Of a DNA stretch of 64,000 bases, positions 53,122-64,000 are shown one piece after another. The position numbers were made by a program, and so were the translations under genes. The notes under the pieces were generated by a model. The model saw nothing but the letters and a program-made list of their open reading frames with translations. It made no database searches and was not told the DNA's origin. The DNA comes from Tupaia tana (Eukaryota > Chordata > Mammalia > Scandentia > Tupaiidae): positions 81,478,059 to 81,542,058 of the forward strand of contig JAKSZU010000016.1 in NCBI GenBank assembly GCA_026018925.1. Reading direction: 5' to 3'. Each line of letters begins with the position of its first letter. Within the stretch, counting starts at the first letter, position 1.

Positions 53122-56100
53122 ATGGCGGCCTCCACGGATCTCTGGCTCTGCTTCCTGCTTGCGCTGTTCGGCGTCCTCGGGGAGGCTTCCTCCGGCGTGG
53201 GCTCGGGGTGAGTGCGGCTCCTGCGGCGCGAGCCCGTCTCGGGGTGCCCCCGCGCTCATGGCCGCCCTGTCCCCACAGGGTCTCCCGCGACGACGACCTG
53301 CTGCTGCCCTACTCCCGCGCGCGCGTGCGCTCCGCCCGGGACTGCACGCGGGTGCGCGCCGGCAGCCGCGAGCACGAGAGCTGGCCCCCACCGCCCGCGA
53401 CCCCCGACGCTGGCGGCCCGGCCGTGCGCACCTTCGTCTCGCACTTCGAGAACCGCGCGGTGTCCGGCCACCTGACGCGAGCCGCTGCGCCCCTGCGCAC
53501 CTTCTCGGTGCTGGAGCCCGGCGGGCCCGGCGGCTGCTCGGCGAGGCGCCGCGCCACGGTGGAGGAGACGGCGCTGGCGGCCGGCTGCCGTGTCGCGCAG
53601 AACGGCGGCTTCTTCCGCATGGCCACCGGAGAGTGCCTGGGGAACGTGGTGAGCGACGGGCGGCCGGTGAGCAGCTCCGGGGGGCTGCAGAACGCACAGT
53701 TCGGGATCCGCCGCGACGGGACCCTGGTCACCGGGTGAGGAGGCAGGGAACCCCGTGCTGTCGAGGGCAGAGGACCTGAGAATTGGGTTGCAGATGGGCC
53801 GCCGCGGCCAAGTCGCAAAACCAAACTGTTTCCTGATCGGCGGAGTGGGGATGGTCAGACCCTCCAGAGTTTATTCATGGGCGCCATCACCGAGGTGTGC
53901 CGAGTGTCAGGCAGTGTGCTGTATCCAGGGAGGTAATAGTGAACACACAGTTTTTGCCCCAACGGACCTCCCTCTTTACTAGGAAAAAGCAAACAAAAGC
54001 CAGGAAAAAGATCAAGATAAAGTTAGAGTATGTGTGTGCAGAAGCAGTGAACTGGTGAACCACCTGTTAAATAGACTGTTGACTTTAGGGGGGGCAATCT
54101 GGAACAGGCCTCATTGAGAAGGTGACCTTTAGAGTTGAGACCTGAAGATGAATCACAAATTAGTGAAGATCAGAACTGGGCAAAACCGTTCCTTCTAGTC
54201 AGAAGGAACAGCGGGTGCAAAGGCTTAGAGGTGCAGGGGGGCTTGGTGTGTGAGGGACTCACAGAAGGAGCATAGAGAGGATGGCCGGACTGATTAAATT
54301 ATTATTTGAAAGCTTGCTCTAAGACTGGCGGAGGCTGGGTTGGAGGAGCCAGAGTCAAAGCAAGGAGGCTGGGTGAGAGGCTGGGACAGGCCTCGGTTAG
54401 TAGTTAGGCTGGAGTAATCACCTGGCGGCTGGGGCTGTAGGTGGCTTGGAGATGTGATGGAGATGGTTGCCCCTTTGGATGGAGTGTAGACCGTTCACAC
54501 AGGCGTGCATGAGGCATTGTTGGAGTCCTGGTTCTAACAACAGGGTGGTTCCGAAGGACTGCAGAGGGCACAGCTGCACTCAGGCCCAGGTCCAGGGGGG
54601 TGCTTGGGACAGGAGGAGGGATGGAGCAGCCAGGCTGAGGGGTGTGGGGTAAAGGAGCCTCGCTCCCCACAGGGCCTCCGCTAGTAAGTGAGCCTCACCC
54701 CTTCTCTGGCTCCAGGTACCTGTCTGAGGAGGAGGTGCTGGACACCGAGAACCCATTTGTGCAGCTGCTCAGTGGGGTCGTGTGGCTGATCCGCAATGGA
54801 ACCGTCTACATCAACCAGAGCCAGGACATTGAGTGCGAGGAGACTCAGGAGACAGGTGGGGAGGGTAGGGGAGGCTGTCTGTAGCAGCCCACCGACAGCC
54901 AGGAATGGTGGGCTGGGGGGGCCTGTGATCACCCAGCTTCCGCCAACCCCAGATCATGGGCAGGTGCAGGCCTAGGGTCCTCAGGGAGGTCTCTGAAGGG
55001 AAGCCGGAACCTTCCCATATGGGTAGGCCTGGGAGACTCCCCACTGGGAGTCTTGGTTTGTTACTGTGCCACCCTCTGGTCCCCAGAGGGCTTTCACCTG
55101 GAGGCCGATGTCAGTTGGTTTCCATTTACCAGGGCGACCCCTCCGGTTGCTCTGTGGAAGCCGGTGGCCTGCACTGGGAGGCTGAGGGTGGTGGTTGGCG
55201 AGACATGGGAGGTGGAGCCAGGACTCCGTGCTCACCGGGCAGTTTCTCCTCAGGCTCCTTTAGCAAATTCGTAAACGTCATATCAGCCAGGACAGCCGTG
55301 GGCCATGACCGTCAGGGGCAGCTTGTGCTCTTCCACGCCGATGGGCAGACAGAGCAGCGTGGGTGAGTGCTGGGAGCCAGGCCCTGGGCTGGGCTCAGTC
55401 TGGCTCTGAGGACCCTCGGCCACCATCGTCTGCCCTTCTGACTCCACTGCTCCCTGGGGACATTCGCACACACCCCTGCCTTCTGTCAGAGAGGGCTCCA
55501 GATGTATCCCACTTTCGAGGATGCGTCCTCCTCTACACCCCACCTCCAGGCTCCTCTTGCCCAAGCCCCGGTCGGGGTAAAAGGGAGCAACCACACAGTT
55601 AGCAGAGATTCGGCCTGGTTCCAATCCAGCTCGGCCCAGCCAGCTCTGTGGCTGGACGTAAATCACTGGACCTCGCTGATCTGGAGTTGCAGCCTGCAGA
55701 GAGAGCGTGTTATTCTGCGGTGGGTTCCTAACAGGTTAGCACAGATCTAGCAGCCTAAACAACCTCCATTTGTTAGGTCCAGTCCTACAGGTCAGAGGTC
55801 AGGGAACCCCGGAGACAAAATAGCGGTGCTCTCAGGCGGTGCTCTTACCTGGGACTTCAGGACACACCCATCCTCAAGCTCATTCAGGCCGTTGGTGGTA
55901 CCATTGCTGACGGTCAGGACCAAGGTCTTGGTTTTCTGGCTGGCTTGCAGCCGTGGACTCCGTGCTCCCAGAGGTTCCTGGAGTGCCCACTGGGCCCCCT
56001 GGATAGTCAGAATGTCTCTCTGCCTGAGGTCAGCACATCAATACTGGCGTGGTTAGGTCGTGAAGTCATGTTAGCAGCTCCAAGAGGAGGACATGACATC

Positions 56101-59100
56101 TCTGGGACGCCACGTGCTTGCGTGTGCTGTCCATCATTGGAAGTGAGATGGGCTGAACCGGAAATGGTGGTGGTTGTGGTCAGCATCCTCCCCCCCCCCC
56201 ACCCCCCGTGTGTGCAGCCTTAACCTGTGGGACATGGCAGAGTTCCTGCTGAAACAGGACGTGGTCAACGCCATCAACCTAGACGGGGGCGGCTCTGCCA
56301 CCTTTGTGCTCAACGGGACCTTGGCCAGCTACCCGTCAGATCACTGGTAAGCATGCCGCTATCCTCCGGGACAGTCAAAGGCCAGACTTCCTGGCTGTCT
56401 CACCCGGCCATCGATGGGTACCTGCCACATGCCACACCCTGGGACTCGCAAGTGGGCGGGAAGAGCAGAGAGCCCTGCCTCCCTCTCAGTGTGCAAGCTG
56501 CCCACACCTGCACAGGCTCAGTGGGTCGGGAAGGACAGTGACGTGGGCAGAGCCCCGATAGATGAGGTGGCTAAATGCAGGTCAAAGAGCCTGCTAAGCA
56601 GGGGACAGAATCGTACAAGGCCCAGGAGTGAGAGGGACCTGAGAAAGGCCGGGATGTGAGACTAGGCAGGCCAGGAGGGGAGGCCCTTAGGGCTGCTGCA
56701 GGGACCTGAGGGCTGACAAGCGGTGGCCAGCACCGCAGCCATCCTCACACGCTGACCCCTGCAGCCAGGACAACATGTGGCGCTGTCCCCGCCGTGTGTC
56801 CACTGTGGTGTGTTTGCATGAGCCACGCTGCCAGCCGCCCGACTGCAACGGCCATGGGACCTGCGTGGAGGGGCGCTGCCGGTGCACGGGGCACTTCTGG
56901 CGGGGAGCTTCCTGCAGCGAGCTGGACTGCGGCCCCTCCAACTGCAGCCAGCACGGACTCTGCACAGAGAGTGAGTGGGGCCTCGGGGGCGGCGCCGGAC
57001 GCCTGCCTGGGCCTGCCTGGGCCTCACTGGCCTCCTTGGTCTCCTTGGTCTGTCTTGGCAGCTGGCTGCCGCTGTGACGCCGGGTGGACAGGCTCCAACT
57101 GCAGCGAAGGTAGACGTGCCCAGCCCCTCGCAGCACCCCACCAAGGGGAGGCTGGGCTGCATCAGTACCACCTTCTGGGGTGGAAAGCGCTCCCTCCCTC
57201 CACATGTCAGTCACGGCGTGAGTGTCCTGGCAGTTGCCAGATTCCCCAGACGGGGCGGCAAATTCAGCACAGATGTACCCCTCGTAGTCTGGAGGCCAGA
57301 AGTTAAAAACCGAGGTGTCAGCAGGGCCACGCTCCTTGGGCAGGTCCAAGGGGTCTCATTATCCTCGGCCTGGGGCTGCGTCTCTCCGGCCTCTGCCCCT
57401 GCCTCTCATGGACTCCCCCTGAGGGTTCCAGCCTCCCTCTTCATCCTCTGTGGTCTGGTCTTGACATCCCGTTCACAGCTGTCAAGACCAGGTTTCCAGA
57501 TAAGGTCATGTTCAGGGACTGGCCTCACCTGGCTCTGCCTGCCGCTGAGACCGCCTGGCCCCCAGAGAGAGGCCCTGGCCCCCGAAGCCTTGACGTCTGT
57601 CCTCCCATCTGCAGAGTGTCCCCTTGGCTGGCACGGGCCAGGCTGCCAGCAGCCCTGCATGTGTGAGCACCAGGGTCCCTGCGACCCCCAGACCGGCAAC
57701 TGCAGCTTTTCCCAAGGTACAGGCCTCTCCAGGACCCAGGGGGGCCGGGGAGGGCAGACCCTGCTCCGCTGTTCCACCGCCTCTGTCGTGTCCTACAGGG
57801 AAGCAGTGTCTGCAGCCACCTGAGGCCACGCCGAGGGCAGGAGAACTCTATTTTTTCACCCAGTAGGTGCTTTGGTGGGAGCTGGGGGCAGGGGCAGGAG
57901 GGACCCTCCCCGTCACTGTGCCCCTTCAGGTTCGGCCTCTGCCCAGGACTGAGCAAGGCCCAGAGGCCATGGAGCACAGGCACAGCTGAGGCGGCCGCCC
58001 TGACAGACCAGGGGCAGGGCTGACGGCCTGGGCCGCCATTCTAGGTGGAGTCGGGGGAGATGTGGGGCCTGCCCGCTCAGCCTCTGGTCCAGATGTCCTG
58101 AAAGCTGAGGCACTCGTGTGCTCAGGCCTGTGCTGGTGCTTTGTAGCTGTTTCTAATAGGGCAGTGGGCCCCAGAGTTGAACCCCCAAAGGCCTCATCAG
58201 AGATTGCGGGGCCCTGTGCATTAGCAGGTCTGGGGTGGAGGCGGGGGACCTGCACTTCCACCAGGCGAAGCCAAGGCTGCCAGCCCAGTCCAGGTGCCTG
58301 GGCCCCTCCCTGCCCCTGTTCTCGAGCTGGCCTGGAGCTCGTTGTGTCCAGGTTCCTCCCGGAGGTCCTGACGGGTAAGTCTGGGGTGAGCTGAAGACTC
58401 AGGACCCCCTGAAGAAATACCGGGAGGCACTCAGCTTGAAAACGCTCCAGGGCAGGGTGAGAGCAGAACGCCAGGAGCCTGCGGCCTGGCCTCAGGGGCA
58501 GCTCCTCCAGGCTTGAGACGGACTGCTCTGCTCAGGGGCTACCAGTGGGGGCCTGATGGGCATGGCTGTGGGGTGACCCCCCACGCTGTGTGATGGCCGC
58601 TTTTCCCCAGAGCTTCTGCCTAAGATTCATGTAAAGAAAAAAATTGTTGGAAAGATCCTCACCTGTCAGCTCCCTGCTTTGAAGGAAAGGGGGACCCGTT
58701 CAACCCACTCTGCTTTGGGGACCCTGGGGCAGAGGCCAAGGCCTCTGGTGGCTCCAGCCTCCCCTGGAGCACGGGATGCAAGCGTGATAGTAGGAGGAAG
58801 GAAGTCCCCACTGCGCGCTCTTACCGCAGTTACTTTAAACGGAAAGATAAGTATCAGCAGCATCTGAAAATCAGTATGTACGTGAGAGTCTTTTTTTTTT
58901 CCTTAACAACTTCTCTTAAAACTCGAGGACATGTGACAGCTCTGGCCTAGGCCCTCATAGGCGCATGCTTTGTGCCCTAACCCCCGCCGTCAATTTGCTC
59001 TTTGTCCCATGCGGTCTTGTTCCGGACGGATGGAGGGAGGGCAGGCGGGCCTCCAGTCCCCAGCTTGGAGGCCACCCAGCAGCCCCGATTCGGGGTTCTC

Positions 59101-59323
59101 CTCTGCCTCCAGGACCACCTGGCTGGCCCTCACACTGGCACTGGCCTTCCTCCTCCTGACCAGCGTGGCCGTGAACGTGTCCTTGCTCCTGGGCTCCCGG
59201 GCAGAGAGGAGCCGGCACCTGGACGGGGACTATGCCTACCTTCCACTGCAGGAGATGAACGGGGAGCTCTTGGCCGCTGAGAAGGGACAGCCGGGGGACA
59301 CCAGCACCCCCTTCAAGGATTGA
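53122..59323 (+). CDS. NAGPA: N-acetylglucosamine-1-phosphodiester alpha-N-acetylglucosaminidase (uncovering enzyme), complete
   Basis: Ten coding exons: 53122-53207, 53279-53734, 54716-54855, 55254-55362, 56218-56346, 56765-56970, 57062-57109, 57615-57716, 57799-57862 and 59113-59323 (stop TGA). Phases agree throughout; 516 residues against 515 in human. In the trans-Golgi network the enzyme removes covering GlcNAc and exposes mannose 6-phosphate on lysosomal hydrolases. Order: signal peptide 1 to ~25; propeptide with a furin-like site RVRSAR ending at Arg 49; phosphodiester glycosidase domain with NGGFF at 137-141 and NLDGGGS at 284-290; Cys-rich EGF-like segments in exons 6-8; transmembrane segment ~450-473; cytosolic tail with Tyr motif YLPL at 489-492. 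The tail ends TPFKD where human has NPFKD. The start is the only ATG in frame before the signal peptide. Unspliced exon 9 would reach a stop at once. Confidence 0.97.
53865..54420 (+). mobile_element. Ancient interspersed repeat, copy 2
   Basis: tttattcatgggcgcc, cagtgtgctgtatccagg, ggaacaggcctcattgagaagg, tgacctttagagttgagacctg and gggtgcaaaggcttagagg. It is related to 10409-10860 and lies in NAGPA intron 2. Confidence 0.5.
55740..56110. repeat. Unclassified old repeat-like sequence, NAGPA intron 4
   Basis: cctacaggtcagaggtcagg and ggttttctggctggcttgcagcc resemble old LTR/L1-related repeats. Weak call. Confidence 0.3.
57290..57420 (-). mobile_element. MaLR-like LTR fragment, antisense
   Basis: agaagttaaaaaccgaggtgtcagcagggccacgctcc matches the antisense MaLR middle region; in NAGPA intron 7. 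Confidence 0.45.
58140..58290 (+). mobile_element. MER20-like hAT DNA transposon fossil
   Basis: agattgcggggcc, gcaggtctggggtgg and cctgcacttccaccagg follow the MER20-type order; in NAGPA intron 9. Confidence 0.45.
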
Positions 59324-59841
59324 GGAAGGGCTTCTCCCAACGCCATCCAGCTTCTGCAGGGGACATTCCGAGGCCACTGCCGTGGACCACCTGGACACAC
59401 CTGGGCCCCACCCGCACCTGTCCACCTGCCAAGGCCCACACACCGCCAGCAAGTCAGTGCTGCCTGAGAGGTCCTGCCACCCCTGCTCGTGCTGCTGCCC
59501 AAAGGCCTGTCCCACCCCCAGGAGGGCCTGCTCCGATGCCAAAGAGTCTCGGCCTCCAGGGGGAGGGGCCGCCAGCAAACCTACCCGAACTCAGTGGCCG
59601 ACTCATGATTAAATGGCAGGGCCCGGCACACACCCCCACCCCCCCCCAAGGGGAGAATGAAGGACAAGCCTGCCTCCGGCCACGTCGCGGGACTCCCTAC
59701 AGACCTCCGTACAGACCAGCCCTGCCAGCTAGCACCGTCTCCTGTCATAGGAAAGGCCTTAGATGAAGGGATGGAGGGAGGCAGGCGGTGCCGTGTTTAC
59801 AGACCTGTTTACCCTGCTGCTGAGAGGTTTTCTATCACTTG

Positions 59842-59860
59842 AATAAATTGATATAATAAA
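59842..59860 (+). terminator. NAGPA polyadenylation signals (two AATAAA)
   Basis: AATAAA hexamers at 59842-59847 and 59855-59860, about 520 bp after the NAGPA stop codon, give a 3' UTR of roughly 540 nt. Confidence 0.75.
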
Positions 59861-60188
59861 AGGAGCCGTCAGGGGGTCCTGGGTAGCTGGCCTAGGTAGC
59901 CCTGCTTACCCCGAGACAGGCCGTCACCCGCCCGGAGCAGAAGCCAGCTCCTGACGTCCTGTTTAACCCAGCGCTCCCCAACTTTGGCTGCACTGGGCCA
60001 CTTGCAGATCCAGCTGAAATATAGATTCTGGCCTGGAGCAGCACTGGGGTTCCGTACCCACCCAGCTCCAGGACGGATGCGGCTGGTTCCTGGCCTACTG
60101 TTTGAAAGGCAAAGGTTTAGCCCTACTGGTGGTTGTTTTGTTTGTTTTGTTTTTAGAATTTACCCACATTTAAAAGTCAGGAGGTTAC

Positions 60189-60345
60189 GGGCCAGCTCAT
60201 GGTATGATGGTTAAAGTGGCTGGATCCCACGTGACCAACTGCGTGGTTCGAGTCCCAGGTCCAGTGGGTTAGAACCACATCAGGCATGTGTGTGCGTGTC
60301 CACAATCCTGAAAGGAGGAAAATGGAGAAGGGATTGTGGGAATCA
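60189..60345 (+). mobile_element. tRNA-derived SINE, 3'-truncated
   Basis: gggccagctcatggtatgatgg through aaaatggagaagggattgtgg. Confidence 0.78.
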
Positions 60346-61061
60346 GGCTCTGCCTCTTGTGAGACTCACTCCTTGAGGTGGCTGGCATGTCCCTGAGAGC
60401 CATTCCCTGGCCTGGCTCTAGATCAGTGTGTGTGTGTCCCGTCTTGTGGTGCAACTCTGGACCCTGCCCCAGGCCCGCTTGATTAGAATCAGGGGTTGTG
60501 GGGGAGGGCGGAGGATTCAACACCCCTCGCCATCCCCAGGGGACCTGGGACAGTGGCCCGAAAGACGGGCTGCCCTGAATGTCCCCTGGCCTGAAAGCCC
60601 CAGCCTGTGAGGGGGCGTGTCTGCTGCGCTGGCGGCCTGATGGGAAGAGCAACAGCGCTGGAATCCAGGCCAGACAGCACAGCTGTCCTGGGAGGGTCCC
60701 CTCTGCAGCCTCATTCTCTACCTGCCACATTCCAGCTCCTCTTAATAATAGCCCTGTCAGGAGCAGACCTGAAACAAGGGCGTGACCCCAGGAAGCCCCA
60801 GTCAGAACAGGGGAGGGAAGGAGCCCATTGTGTTTGGGAGCAGCTCAGAGCCTAGGCTCAGCCGGGCTCAGTCCTCCGGCCACCATTGCTCCACCTGAGG
60901 GCAAGGGAACTGAGGTACTGAGCCGCCACTAACCGTGGTCAAGGGCTGTTCCTGGGGTGAGCCCGCACTCCGGCCCGCCCTCCACAGCGGCCGGTGCTCC
61001 GGCAGCCAGAGGAAGCCATCAGGGAGGACGCCCCAGTTTTACATTAAGAAACCCACCTGGG

Positions 61062-61228
61062 GGGCTGGCAGGTGGAGTGGTGGTTAGGGGTGCTGGACTC
61101 CCACATGGCCAACCACGGTTCAAGTCTCGGACCTGGTGCCTGACTTTCTCACTCCCTTTCTCTCTCTCTGGTCAAATTAAAAAATGATAACAAATATATT
61201 TAAATAAATAAAATAAATCTTTAAAAAA
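61062..61228 (+). mobile_element. tRNA-derived SINE, short form with TSD
   Basis: Short form flanked by aacccacctg and aaccacctg. Confidence 0.88.
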
Positions 61229-61240
61229 AAAACCACCTGA

Positions 61241-61487
61241 CTGGGGCCAGCAGTGGCATAGTGGTGAGGGTGCTGAACTCCCATGTGGTTGACCAAGGTT
61301 CAAGTCCCAGACCCGGTGGCTTGAAACTCACACGGGCACGTGTGCATGCATGCCCAAAATCCCAAGAGAAAAATGGAGAAGGGATTGTGGTGTGGCTATC
61401 CCTCTGGAGGGTAATTCCTTGCTTTCTATCTATCTCTGTCTTTCCAGCAAGACCATGTGACCTAGAGCAAAAATCTGTAAAAATATT
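61241..61487 (+). mobile_element. tRNA-derived SINE, full length
   Basis: ggggccagcagtggcatagtgg to aaaaatctgtaaaaat. It inserted at the same accacctg sequence as its neighbour. Confidence 0.87.
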
Positions 61488-61504
61488 AGAAACCCGCCTG
61501 GTAA

Positions 61505-61660
61505 TGCATGCCAGAACCTGGCTGTGGCCCAGTGCAGTGGCTCACACTGCTAGGACACGGCTGTACAGCCTAGGACTCCATGGAAGGCCCAAGTTTGATT
61601 CCCAGTTGAGCCTAAAGGCTGGTGAGTTGGCATAGACTGAAAGCCCAGCCTCTGAGGAGG
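61505..61660 (+). mobile_element. Second-type SINE-like element
   Basis: tgtggcccagtgcagtggctcac, then caagtttgattcccag (box-B-like). Low support. Confidence 0.35.
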
Positions 61661-62117
61661 CTGGGGCTGAAGGGTCACCACAAATCAAAACTAGCCAAGA
61701 ACCTCCACCACCCTGTTGCCTTCAGGGCATTACCACCCCTCCACTCCATCAGGGTGGTTTGGCTGGCATCGTCCCTTCCCCGCAGTTCCAGGAGGGCTTC
61801 AAGATTGGTCCTAAGATAGGCCTCTGTCCCAGGCCACCTGGTGAGAACCCCCCCAGGACTGCTGCTGAACCCAAGGGAAGAAATTCCCTGCTGGGCTTGT
61901 CTGGGTTCCAGGGCGTGGGCAACCTGAGGGAAGGAGGTAGACCCACTCTTCCCCAATGTGAAGACATGGCCTGAACCAAGAGTGAGCAACCCAGAACGGA
62001 GACGAGCCAAACTGAGAGTTGGGGAGAGGACACAGTTTGGGCTCCTGGATCCAACTGTATCTGAAGCTCAAAGTCATTCCTGGACTTCCCAATTACGTAG
62101 ACCAGTAAATACTCATC

Positions 62118-62400
62118 TTTTTTTTTTTTTTTTTTTTGGAGAGATTTTCACTATAGGGTGCGTGCACTCGCCAGACAGAGAGAGAGACATAGAGACAGAA
62201 AGCGAGAAATCACCCCCCAGGGGGGATGGTCATGCCGCAATCCCTTCTCCATTCTCCTCTCGGGATCTTAGGCACGCACACACACACGCCCGGCATGAGT
62301 TTTAAGCCACTGGGTCCGGGACGCGAACCGCGGTCGACTATGTGCGGTTCGACTATGTGGGAGTCCAGCGACGTAGCCATTACGCTAACTGCTGGTTCCC
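62118..62400 (-). mobile_element. tRNA-derived SINE, antisense, young copy with TSD
   Basis: Complete antisense copy. aatactcatcttt and aatcctcgtcttt flank it. A short head segment (ggttcgactatgtg) is duplicated at 62334-62360. Confidence 0.92.
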
Positions 62401-63789
62401 AATCCTCGTCTTTGCAGTAGGCAGTTCGTGTTGGGTATTGGAGTCTGACATGCTAAGAGGTGACCCACCTGATGCACAGAAGAGGCTCACTCTGACTTGG
62501 GCATGTGCAGAGCCGAGAGGAACAAGAGAGTGAAAAGCATCCAAGATTGCTTTCCTTACCTTCGCTGATGGAGGGACACATGTGACACAAGCTGAAGCCA
62601 TCGAGCTACAGGGGGGCTGGTCTGCTGGGGGTCAGATCACTCCTGATCTGTTGTTGAGGACCCTGGGGCATGGCATGGCCCGGCCTGTGGCCTGAAACCC
62701 TGCGGTCCGACCTGGGCCCCTCCGCGCAGGGCAGTAGCCACGTCTCAGCTGCTGGGTTGCTCTTCATCAAACCTTAGCACTGGGAGGGACCAGGAAGGGC
62801 TCTGATTCTGGGCCTCGGGGGCTTTCCACACACAGACGAATCCACAGCTGTCATTGGGCTGTGGCTAAGAAAACTAAGAACTTTCAAACTGTGCTTCTGG
62901 GGAACTCACATTCTTCAGAATTTCTCTGGTGCGGTTTAGCACTGCAGGGAGGGCACAGGGCCGGGGAGACTGTGCAGCATGGCCCCTCTGGCACCCCTGG
63001 AGGCCCCAGCTCCTTTGCTCCATCCCTCGAGAACTCCCCGGGCAGCCCCGCCTCTGCCCCTGCAGAGCTGCACCGAGGAAGAATTGCTCCCAGCATCACC
63101 TGTGGGCCACTGGGGAGTCCCAGCATCTTTTGCCCTCTCTCTCTGGGCCCAGGCCCCAGGAGGCCTGCAAGAGGCTCCGTGGCTGATAAAGACGTCAGCA
63201 GAGACCCACAGCTCAGACCTGGTCCCAGCTCTCCCTCTCCCCCCGGAGCGCCATTTTCCTCCAACGAGCTGTACTCCTCAACCCCCACCGCACCCATGAG
63301 TCAGCTGGCTGTTCCTCTGAAATCTGCCACCCACGTTCAAGAGAAACTGGAGGAGCCACAGCGAATGAAGGAATGCCAGGTATCAAAGTAGGTGAGGCTG
63401 TCTTCGTGCCCTTGGTCAGGAGGGTAACGGAAGCATCAAACCAAGGAACACACCTCCTCTGCTCTTCCTAGCGACCGTCTGGCCTCCAGCTCCAGATCAC
63501 GTGGTCTTCAAGGCAGCACCCCCACCCCGAGCCCAGGGAGAGCTCACAGGAAGGAGGGGCAGGGCCCTGGGCAGGCCTCTCGTGCCCCCGGCATCAGGAC
63601 TGGGCCATCCACAGTCACGTCCCCTGAAAACCCCAGGCCAGGGCAGAGTGGTCCAAGAAAGATGTACGCCAGGGCTCTCACCTTCACTGGATAGCGGGCA
63701 GGGAATTCAGGAACCAGCCCCCCGAGGCAGCAGCACCGAGTGGCCCCAGAGATTCGCATTTTGGTACCCCTGTAAACTGTATATTCATA

Positions 63790-64000
63790 TAGGCAGAATA
63801 TGATCCCCCCAACTCACGTCCACCCTGAACTGTGGAGTGTGTCCTCGTTTGGAAATGAGGTCTTTGCAGATGTAATTAGTTCAGAATCTCAAGAGCCCTG
63901 CGAAGGTGGGGCTGAGCCACGCCTGGATTCCGGACTGTGGCTTCCGGAGCTGAGAGGCGCATTTCCGTGGTCTTAAGCCACCAGGTTGGGGTAGTTTGTT
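63790..64000 (+). mobile_element. MaLR-type LTR (MLT1/MST-like), cut by the window edge
   Basis: tatgatccccccaactcacgtcc, tttggaaatgaggtctttgcag and gtaattagttcagaatctc, then tcttaagccaccagg in the expected order. Confidence 0.75.

Larger units (their letters stand above)
59870..64000. other. Intergenic region downstream of NAGPA
   Basis: No coding exon recognised on either strand, although SEC14L5 would be expected to converge from beyond 64000. It holds SINEs, an LTR at the right edge, and unique sequence at about 60350-61050 and 62410-63790. Confidence 0.55.

Noticed and set aside
53080..53697. 205-codon minus-strand open frame
   Set aside because: An Arg/Ala/Pro-rich shadow of the CpG-rich NAGPA exons 1-2.
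59870..64000. Terminal exons of SEC14L5 on the minus strand
   Set aside because: Expected from human gene order, but no CRAL-TRIO or GOLD-domain sequence was recognised; only its 3' UTR could be here.

Overview
This is mammalian nuclear DNA: spliced genes with GT-AG introns, GC-rich promoters, and many interspersed and simple repeats. By reading exons and checking codon phase across every junction I reconstruct four complete genes and the 3' part of a fifth. The gene content matches the human 16p13.3 block SEC14L5-NAGPA-C16orf89-ALG1-EEF2KMT, here in the reverse direction: an ENPP7-like gene (+, 3' part), EEF2KMT (+), ALG1 (-), C16orf89 (+) and NAGPA (+). There is no Alu, B1 or B2. The dominant young repeat is one tRNA-derived SINE family (over 40 recognisable pieces). 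A placental mammal outside the simian and murid lineages is therefore likely. A colugo, whose CYN SINEs are tRNA-derived, is one possibility, but I cannot confirm this from the sequence alone.

Layout. 1-4326: last three exons of an ENPP7-like ectonucleotide phosphodiesterase with intact metal ligands and a C-terminal membrane anchor. 4327-8450: intergenic, repeat-rich. 8450-9550: GC-rich promoter of EEF2KMT, whose eight coding exons run to 20821 (330 aa). 20822-22085: short convergent gap between EEF2KMT and ALG1. 22086-34087: ALG1 on the minus strand, 13 exons, 464 aa. 34088-38872: intergenic repeats with an L1 3' end. 38873-48394: C16orf89, eight exons, 359 aa, with a heptamer repeat in its 3' UTR. 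48700-53040: intergenic, including a solo LTR inserted in a SINE. 53122-59323: NAGPA, ten exons, 516 aa. 59870-64000: intergenic repeats; no SEC14L5 exon was recognised.

The genes are not an operon. Two serve glycoprotein biology at different steps: ALG1 adds the first mannose to the dolichol-linked N-glycan precursor, and NAGPA uncovers mannose 6-phosphate on lysosomal hydrolases. EEF2KMT methylates elongation factor 2. C16orf89 is a secreted protein of unknown function. The ENPP7-like enzyme is probably a membrane ectoenzyme.

No wholly new system is evident. The most interesting points are the apparently intact ENPP7-like gene beside EEF2KMT (the human counterparts are dispersed pseudogenes), a 51-bp minisatellite in EEF2KMT that copies the exon 7 splice donor about eleven times, a paired CACGTG promoter element at NAGPA, and a 16-bp periodic element of unknown origin.
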